Assembly: GCA_029215795.1 (NCBI GenBank)
Contig: JARDYH010000005.1
Span: 162,527,814-162,591,813 of the forward strand
Source: Anniella stebbinsi
Taxonomy: Eukaryota > Chordata > Lepidosauria > Squamata > Anniellidae
Length of the DNA: 64,000 nucleotides
Direction of reading: 5' to 3'
In this document: one piece after another, positions 57,481-64,000 of the stretch
How the letters are laid out: each line of letters begins with the position of its first letter
Numbering within the stretch: position 1 is the first letter of the stretch
Translations under genes and position numbers: made by a program
Notes under the pieces: generated by a model
Told to the model about the DNA's origin: nothing
What the model saw: only the letters and a program-made list of their open reading frames with translations
Database searches by the model: none

Positions 57481-58208
57481 GGAACCACCACTCTATGGCT
57501 TGTCTGGTTCCCATAGCAGAGTCCTTGGATCTAGAGCAAGGGTAGGGCAGTGAATCAGTAGGGTCTCACACAACATCAAAAGGTTTTGCCAGATGGGAAT
57601 AAAGCAGGCATCTTCACTGCTTCTGGCTCAGAGGCAGGGTGGGCTCAACTTTCATTATGTAAGTAGGTGGTGGTTGCAAGTAGTTTTCATGAAATCCACC
57701 TTTGGTGATGCAGAGGCCTCTGTGGAGGTAGGTTGCTTTGCGGCCAGAATCAAGTAGTTATATTGGTGAGAACTTCCTCTTAGGTCTTGTGTGGCCTCTC
57801 AGTTTAGGCCATACCAGTGGTATTCAACTGGAAAAGAAAGCCAATCTCAAACATTCAAATCCAAAAGGAATGTATTCTCCTTTGGAATTTTGTTTCAACG
57901 TAACACTGAGGCCTTTGTCAAGAAAAAGGCTCATCCATGCTTTTATCAGTCGAGGAGGAGAAGGAGATGGCATGGTCCATCGTTGAATGAAACTACCCTC
58001 CCACCTCAGCCACTCTTTTCAATACCTGGCTTGTAGGGCTCTAAGAGGTGGTGCATCACTCCTGAAAGAGAAACACACATGCAACACATGAAAGCAGTCT
58101 TGCCTGGACTGTGCTTCAGTGTATTAGCCCACATCTTGTCCTTTGTCATATCCAGACACTGGTGAGTTTTAGTTTTGCTGATTCAAAACTACTGCCCTAC
58201 TGAGGCTG
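57481..58208. other. No gene seen
   Basis: Short frames only. This part of the block was not aligned to its inverted partner at 42 kb. Confidence 0.4.
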
Positions 58209-59595
58209 CCTCTACAAGAGAGGTTTAAAGCTCTTTCAAGGCGCTTTAAAAAATTTACCTCTACAAGGACGGAGCGCAAATCGGGCGTAGAGGTGCGTTA
58301 TTCCTCCAATTACGCGCATTATTGAATGCGCGTTAAATCGTGAAGTTTTTTTTTTGCGGCGGGATGTGAAGTGCGCCCTGCCTCCCGGCTGCTGCTGCTG
58401 CTGCTGCTGGCTCCCCCACTCGGCTCCTGGCTCCTCTCCCCTCTGCATACGAAGCAGCTGCTCTGCAACTGAGCGACTCTCAAACTTTTGCAAATTTGCC
58501 CCAGTCGCCCCCACCACAAGTCACCCAGGTGAATACTCCAGGTGAATAACTGGGACGCGGGGGGGGGGGAATAGGGCGCATCTCTCATCCTACCTGCCCC
58601 CCCATAGGAAGTTTAGCCGGTCCTCTGGCTCCGTCTTTTGCCTTCCTCGGCCGCCCACGTCCCTCGGCAGACAGCAGGGGGAGACCCCGGCCGGCCTCGG
58701 CCAGCTCCTACTCGCTCCCGCCGCCCCCCGCGACGGATGGACAGATGGACGGCCAGCCCAGCCCAGCCCCTCCTTCCCTCCCTCTGGCGGGGGAGGGCGA
58801 AGCAGCCAGGCACGCAGGCAGGCAATGGAGCGGAGCGCCAAGGCACGCCCGGCCCTTTAAGGGCTGCCGGTTCCGGCACAGCCTCAGCTGCAGCCAGGGC
58901 ACGCGGGAGAGCTTCGCGTGGCCGAAGAAGGGGTCGCCCTGCCACCGCCCCCCCTCTCCCCGCCGCCGCCGCCACCCCCGCGGGGAAGGAGATGCTCCCC
59001 GTCCAGCAGTGACAACTCCTCCCGGCTCCCCTGAGTGCCCCCCCACCCCCGGTTTCTTGCCTTTGCGGAGAGAAAGGCCGGCGGAGGACTCTCGCTGCCC
59101 CCTCCGCTGCTCCCCGGCTGAGATCGGCTCCTGCCTCTGGGGGTCTGTACACCGCCCCCCCCCCCTGCAGTCACTCTTTGGAAGCCAGCAGCAGTTTTCC
59201 GGGTTGATCCGCCCCCGGCCCCCGATGTAGCTGTCCTGCATCGGCTGCCCCCCTCCCCGCTGTGTCCCTCCCTGGGGTTCGATCTTGCCTCCCCCCTCCC
59301 CTCTCCCCTCTCCCCTTCAAAGGGGCTGGAACCCGTTTGCAGCTGGTCCCCAAGGTGTCGAAGGCAATAAAAACTAGAAAAAATGGCTGCTCGGTGGATG
59401 GGGGAGAGTAGAAAGGAAGGAAAGTTGAATGAACTTCTTTGAGGCACAGGCACGCACGCACACACACAGCCAGAACATCGTTAATGCACTTCTCCGCCTC
59501 GCCTGCCTCTCGTACAGAGGTATTAGGCGTAAATGCGCTTCAGCGATGATGCACATAATCACTTAACCAGATGCAAAAGCGAATCCTTGTAGAGG
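58209..59595. mobile_element. CpG-rich segment between inverted CCTCTACAAG termini
   Basis: Left boundary CCTCTACAAG (repeated at 58,258 as CTCTACAAGGAC) and right boundary TCCTTGTAGAGG are inverted copies. The inner ends hold related ACGCGCATT and GCGTAAATGCGC words. Inside, 58,360-59,400 is strongly GC- and CpG-rich with many CCG/GCC runs, resembling a vertebrate promoter island and first exon. The flanks (…CCTACTGAGG | GGACCTGAG…) are continuous in the inverted paralogue at about 42,060, so the whole stretch is an insertion. Long frames on both strands reflect base composition. No protein domain was recognised. Confidence 0.55.
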
Positions 59596-60360
59596 GGACC
59601 TGAGAAACCAGGAGGAGATATCAGCATGATCAGTTGAACCCTAAGATTTGTAGTACTGAGGGGAAAATCGTTAGGATGAAAAAGTGTAAGTGATAGGGGA
59701 GAAGCCAAGATAGCCCACTGAGGATTGAACATGCTCAGCGCCCAGGGAATTATAATTGACAGTTGGGGGTCAAAAAAACAAAAGCAGGAAAGGGGAGACA
59801 TGTAATGGAGTCTCCTGAAAGATGGCCTGTCTGGAACACTGAACAGGAGAACTCCACTCTGCATCATTTGGTGTGTATTGCACTTCTTCCAATCATAATC
59901 GTCATCATTCCAGAAACGAGAGTAAGCAATCTGAACTCGCCTGTTCACGATGTACTCATGGAATTATATCTCTCCTCCCCATTTTCCAGTAAGAAGGTGG
60001 TTTCTTTACCTCTTCTCATCACCTCATTGACTACTAATTACGGATAATGAAGAGTCGGATGGGAACTGGATGTTAGCAGAGGATGCTCCTGCCAAGACTT
60101 TCTACATCAATGGAGAAACTTGCTGGCTTAAAAGGCATTTTCTCACATGGTGTTGTACCAAAGCCAGGGTTGTGACAGACAGTAGCCTGGCTCTCTAATG
60201 AGCAGAATTAAAGGTGACAGATACCTCCAGGGATGGATTTGTCACATTCACAGCTTTTCAGGGCAATATTCAGAAGAGCTCTGATACAGAAAGTGTGTTG
60301 AACCCAAGCATAGTGAGGACGTTTTCTACCTGCCATATAGCTGTTAAATAGGAGGATCTT
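59596..60360 (+). repeat. Part of the inverted block shared with 41.3-42.06 kb
   Basis: Collinear with the reverse complement of 41,300-42,060 and, around 59,890-60,040, with the promoter-proximal regions of loci 1 and 2 (CCAGTAAGA…TCACCTCATTGACTA). The conserved (A/G)ATAAATTCTC motif and a signal-peptide ATG are missing, so this is a dead 5' remnant. Confidence 0.65.
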
Positions 60361-60536
60361 GTCAGGAAGAAGAGGTTTAATGTCTAATGCAGAACTAATA
60401 GGGTTTCACACACATGGACAGGTCATCTCTATCAGGCCCTCTCTGCTTCCCCACACATACTCCACACAGCTATCATCTCATTGCACCAATCCAACCTTCT
60501 CTTCTTTTCCAGCCACCCTCTTCCTCCTCTTGCTCT

Positions 60537-60725
60537 GAAGAACATAAGGAAAGCTCAGCTGGATCAGGCCAAGGGTCTAACCAGTCCAGCTTATTGCTCA
60601 CACAATGGCAAACCAGCTGCCCACAGGAAACCCACAAGCAGGGCACAAATGCAACAAAATCTTCCCACCCATCTTCCCCAGCAACTAGTGTTCATAGTCT
60701 TACTGCCTCTTGCTCTTCTTACTGA
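60537..60725. mobile_element. Diverged CR1-type repeat fragment
   Basis: GAACATAAGGAAAGCTCAGC + TGGATCAGGCCAAGGG … CCCCAGCAACTAGTG matches the copy at 6,938 with many changes. Confidence 0.6.
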
Positions 60726-61069
60726 ATGGTGAGTGCTCAGGAGCGCTATGTCTGGTGTTCGGGGTGATTTGTCACGGGGTGATATATGGGGTGATGGGAT
60801 GGGGCATGGGCCGGGTGCCCCAATATAGGAATGATGGTTCAAGTGGTTTTGTGAGAGAAGGGCATGCCTGGCTTCTGAGCCCCCCCCCCAGCATCACCCC
60901 CACCTGAATGCTCACCATGCAGACTAAGGCAGTGGCTGACTTTGCTACTATTCCACTAGCAACAGCGGTGCCGATTGTGAGGCCAGGCTGGCCTGCCATG
61001 CATATTAAGATACTGTGAAAGAGCGAACAATCCCAAGAGAAACTCTACAGTTTGCAGTTCTGCAGTTTG
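60726..61069. other. No gene seen
   Basis: Opposite-strand short frames only. Confidence 0.4.
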
Positions 61070-62150
61070 CGTCTATATATTTTGCACACTGCATGTCGCT
61101 TGATTAGAGAGGGGAAGGACATTCCGCTGAGCTGGACCCACAGATGAATTATGGGGGCTCCTAAAAGCCTGTCCCCAAAGAGATAGCTTCTGAATTACAA
61201 GCTTTTGAATTCCTTTCCATCCTGTATTCAAATTCAAATTGGAGAAGCATTGGTCCCTGGTGACCAAACGATTTGCAGGTAGTGGAGAAAGATCTCTCCT
61301 GGCCAAGCAAAGCTGTTGTCCACCAGAGGCGCTAGGAGGCTTTAATACATTGTTTTTGTCACTCGTTAAGTTGCAGTTCCATCTTAATGTAACTAGACTG
61401 TCTCTCTTTAAAAAGAAGAAGCTGTTAAAGGAAGTTTTCCTATGGAGCCCAAGTAGTACTGGAAGTCGGGTAGGTTTGTGTCCCCAGCCTCAGAAAGAAG
61501 CTGGGCATATAGGGCAGTGGAGATGTATGTCATGGCCACATTTTGTGAGGTAAATTAGTGGGGACAGCTGGTCTAAATTAGGAATGTGATTCGTATCATT
61601 CCGATGTCCAATAATGATCCGATAAGATCATTATTGGACATCCGATTAACGATAAAGATACTTTTCTAAGGAGTCAATGACACCAACACCAGCCCCAAAT
61701 TAACCTGTTTGCTTTCCAGTTCTTGGCAACCACCCTGCTTCTAGGAGTGCAGTTTTGGGCTATTCAGTCTCTCATGGGCCAAGTAGGAAGTGGTTATATG
61801 TGGATGAGATTGACTTTAAAAAGCAGCTTGTGTTTTGTTTCGTTTTAGTGTACTCACACCGTATCAAAGGGAGAGCTGGAGGGTGGTGTGGAAGATGCCT
61901 CAGTGGAGGCTGGTGGCTCCGATTTAGTTGTGGCTGCGAATCCGCTCTGGGTTTCAGTCAGAACCAGCCAGAATATTAAAGCAGCTGTTGAAGGTGCTGA
62001 ATTTATTTTGTGGAGAGGGTCCAGCAGTTGGATAGCTCCTTTAGAGTGGATTTACAGCCCCAACAAAATCAGAGCCACCAGCTCCCATTAAGGTGCCTCA
62101 ATCATAATAAATTTGACACACCTAGTGAGGAGTGTGGGAAGTAGAAAACA
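61070..62150 (+). repeat. Duplicated upstream block (copies at 1-420 inverted and 55.8-57.4 direct)
   Basis: See the partner entries. It contains the unoccupied counterpart of the hAT site (61,845-61,862). At about 61,588-61,670 it has TAGGAATGTGATTCG followed by TCCAATAATGATCCGATAAG and its mirror, a short hairpin resembling a CGATAT-type hAT left end. Confidence 0.7.
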
Positions 62151-62545
62151 TTGGCCTACACCTACATGCATGAGGGCAGTGAAGGGGATTCCTGAGACGG
62201 ACACTCATGGCTGCAGCTGCATCATCTAACTGATTCAGGATATATGCAGAGCCACCTCATGGCAAAGAAAACATCAAGACAGCCCCCAAGTTGTCTAGTT
62301 TGGCCCTGTCTTAAAGAAAAGACCTGTTGCTAAGAAATATTTGCAGAATTAATTAATTAATTGTGTGGCAATTGTGTGTGTGAGAGAGAAAAAAATCATA
62401 GTTCCAGAAAATGTATTAGCAAAGTGGACTCCACCCTTGGAGAAATCTCTTTCCAGAAAGCCAGTCAAGACTTTTCTTTCATTTCCTGTCACGTAGACAT
62501 TTCCCAACCCTCCTTCCCATTGGCTGTTCTAATTGTTCTGGGGAG

Positions 62546-62556
62546 AATAAATTCTC
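62546..62556 (+). promoter_or_regulatory. Core-promoter-like motif of LU locus 3
   Basis: AATAAATTCTC, 90 bp before the ATG at 62,646; the surrounding sequence is otherwise not closely similar to loci 1 and 2, which makes the shared motif more telling. Confidence 0.5.
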
Positions 62557-62645
62557 TGCATGCACCTTCCCAGATGCATCTGGAATAAAGGTGACTGATT
62601 ACAGCTCTCTTTCTTTGTATCTGCAGTTGCACAACTGACCAAGAG

Positions 62646-62697
62646 ATGGACAAGATCTTTCTTCTGGGCTTCTCTCTTCTGCTCTGCTGGACTGTTG
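62646..62697 (+). CDS. LU-type locus 3, exon 1: signal peptide (gene continues past the window)
   Basis: ATG opens 17 codons encoding MDKIFLLGFSLLLCWTV, then a phase 1 donor GTGAGTC. Length (52 bases), phase, donor context and the upstream motif match exon 1 of loci 1 and 2, although the peptide is clearly diverged. That architecture suggests another secreted LU-domain gene. No exon 2 or 3 is visible before the window ends, so the family call rests on exon 1 and context alone. Confidence 0.6.
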
Positions 62698-63330
62698 GTG
62701 AGTCATTGTAGAGACAGTGCAAAGAAATGGGTTCCAGCCTGATATTCAGTTCAGGTACTTCCGAGTGTTCATATGAGGGAGCCTCTTACCTAGTTCTGAT
62801 GATCATAGTTCAGAACATACCCACACACACACACACACACACACAAGTTGAGGCTTTGCTGAGCAGCATGCCCAGGTACCCCCCGAACCCCAAATGGAAA
62901 GAAAAAAAGAAAAAAGAAAAGAAACATGGAAAAGCTGGGGTGAATGAGGACAAGGGAAGGTTGCATAAGTATATAGTTGTGTCTGCTCTGCGTCTTCTTA
63001 CAAAATGGTGAGTAGAGCTGAGATCAGCCAGATTGCCATGACTGATCTGTAAAACCCATAAGAATAACTCCGCCTATGCACTGAGGCTGTTGTGTCTTTT
63101 CTTACCTGCCAGGAGGTAAGTTAACTTTAATGTTGTCCCTTAACATGACTTGACTTTTTACTTGGAAGGTAATGATTTTACCTTACCAGAATGGCAGAAC
63201 ATCGCAGCTTTTTGCTTCTTTAATCATGCTCCAAGATACAGAATTAATGGTCCTGTTCAGACGACATGCTCAGCCCCTGTAGTTAAACATTTTGAGCTAA
63301 ACATGATGGCTTAGTGTGTTGTGTGAACTA
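62698..63330 (+). other. Intron 1 of locus 3, (CA)n microsatellite at 62,820-62,845
   Basis: No exon was recognised. It contains a (CA)n run and an A/G-rich run at 62,900-62,935. Confidence 0.5.
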
Positions 63331-63530
63331 GGGTAACCATGAAAAGGAGGACAGTGCTCCTGCCCAGCGTGACCTGATACAAAAGATGGCAGGGCTCCTG
63401 AAGCTTTAATTGTAGTGATGATGAGGGAATTTCATCAGGTGGTTCATGCATATAAATGGCACCCGCTGAAATACCCTTTTCAGTACAATATGGAAAGGAG
63501 GACAGGGCTCCTGTATCGTTTACAGTTGTG
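63331..63530. mobile_element. Diverged TAGGCTGACC-type MITE pieces
   Basis: AGGGTAACCATGAAAAGGAG…GCTTTAATTGTAGTGATGAT + GAGGGAATTTCA… resembles the foldback MITE with many changes. A second start-like GGAAAGGAGGACAGGGCTCC lies at about 63,492. Confidence 0.55.
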
Positions 63531-63694
63531 TAAATAGACCATATATACTTACCTCAATAATGAGAGAAAAGTCAGTATCTGGGTTCTTAACTGAATGGAA
63601 ACCTCTTATTAATGGAGGCACAGCCGTCAGTAAAAAACACATTCCGCCATGTTAAAGTGATAATTGGGGGGGGGGTCATTCTAACAGCCATAAA

Positions 63695-64000
63695 ATCAAA
63701 AATGTTTCATCAACCTTTCTGAAATTTACAGGTGCCAGAAAGAAATGTTTGTTTTACATTACCTGAAAATTTCAAGAAGATTGGTGAAAGATTGAGGGAA
63801 GGAGAGCAGTTTAAGGTAGAAAAGGAATACAAACCTGTCTCCCTGCTTTTGTAAAATTTACTTCCGGGTTGCTACTTTTTGTGCTCACAATTTGCATAAT
63901 TTCTAGAGCCTTATTAATTAATTCAGTGGTAGGGTCTTCTTCCTCCTCGACTGTAGTTGATGGAAAGCTTTTCATTTTTTTAAAATACCCTTCGGTTGAC
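63695..64000. repeat. Interspersed repeat, second copy of 35,575-35,880
   Basis: Same orientation and boundaries as at 35,575; runs to the end of the window. Confidence 0.8.

Noticed and set aside
58590..59465. Several long frames on both strands in the CpG-rich segment
   Set aside because: Low-complexity Pro/Gly/Arg/Ala translations on both strands at once, with no domain, fit base composition.
59890..60060. A further LU first exon in the copy homologous to loci 1 and 2
   Set aside because: The promoter-proximal similarity stops before the (A/G)ATAAATTCTC motif, and no signal-peptide ATG follows.

Overview
This is non-coding-dominated vertebrate nuclear DNA, most likely from a squamate reptile (lizard). 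That placement is an inference from the mix of R4-type, L2/CR1-type and other LINE remains, a Ty1/copia element, PIF/Harbinger remains and a very large load of hAT elements. No bacterial-type genes, operons, tRNA or rRNA genes are visible. Host coding content is small: spliced exons of secreted Ly6/uPAR (LU, three-finger) domain genes, all on the + strand.

Three LU loci are visible. Locus 2 (45.7-54.2 kb) is an intact-looking three-exon gene for a precursor of about 112 residues. Locus 1 (9.2-22.8 kb) is its tandem paralogue and looks dead: exon 1 is intact, exon 2 is missing and exon 3 has an in-frame stop. Locus 3 starts at 62.6 kb with a signal-peptide exon and runs off the window. All three carry an (A/G)ATAAATTCTC core-promoter-like motif 90-96 bp before the ATG, and all three first exons end in phase 1. 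Loci 1 and 2 lie in a tandem segmental duplication (about 8.85-23.4 kb against 45.3-54.8 kb). Further direct and inverted copies of upstream blocks occur at 1-0.4, 41.1-42.5, 55.8-60.4 and 61.1-62.1 kb.

The duplication lets transposon insertions be read against paralogous empty sites. A near full-length LINE (10.86-19.18 kb, minus strand, target-site duplication present) sits in intron 1 of locus 1 and is itself split by a 1.3 kb hAT element. A group of hAT elements shares the tip TAGGGRTGTGCA, 8-bp target duplications and self-complementary GGATCGGATCC-type subterminal DNA, but their interiors differ completely: GC-rich nested hairpins (11.8, 42.5 and 56.3 kb), AT-rich arrays (19.8 and 47.5 kb), and a 7.2 kb copy (23.4-30.6 kb) that carries a BED-finger hAT transposase broken by one frameshift and one stop codon. 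I consider this element system the most interesting content of the window.

From 30.6 to 45 kb, between the two LU units, lies a pile of repeats: a decayed Ty1/copia gag-protease (minus) interrupted by a 1.5 kb inverted-repeat insertion, a Harbinger transposase remnant, hAT-like elements with CGATAT-type ends, and foldback hAT MITEs with the tip TAGGCTGACC. At 58.2-59.6 kb a GC- and CpG-rich segment lies between inverted CCTCTACAAG/CTTGTAGAGG termini inside a block that is otherwise paralogous to 41-42 kb. All assignments were made by eye; family names for repeats are provisional.
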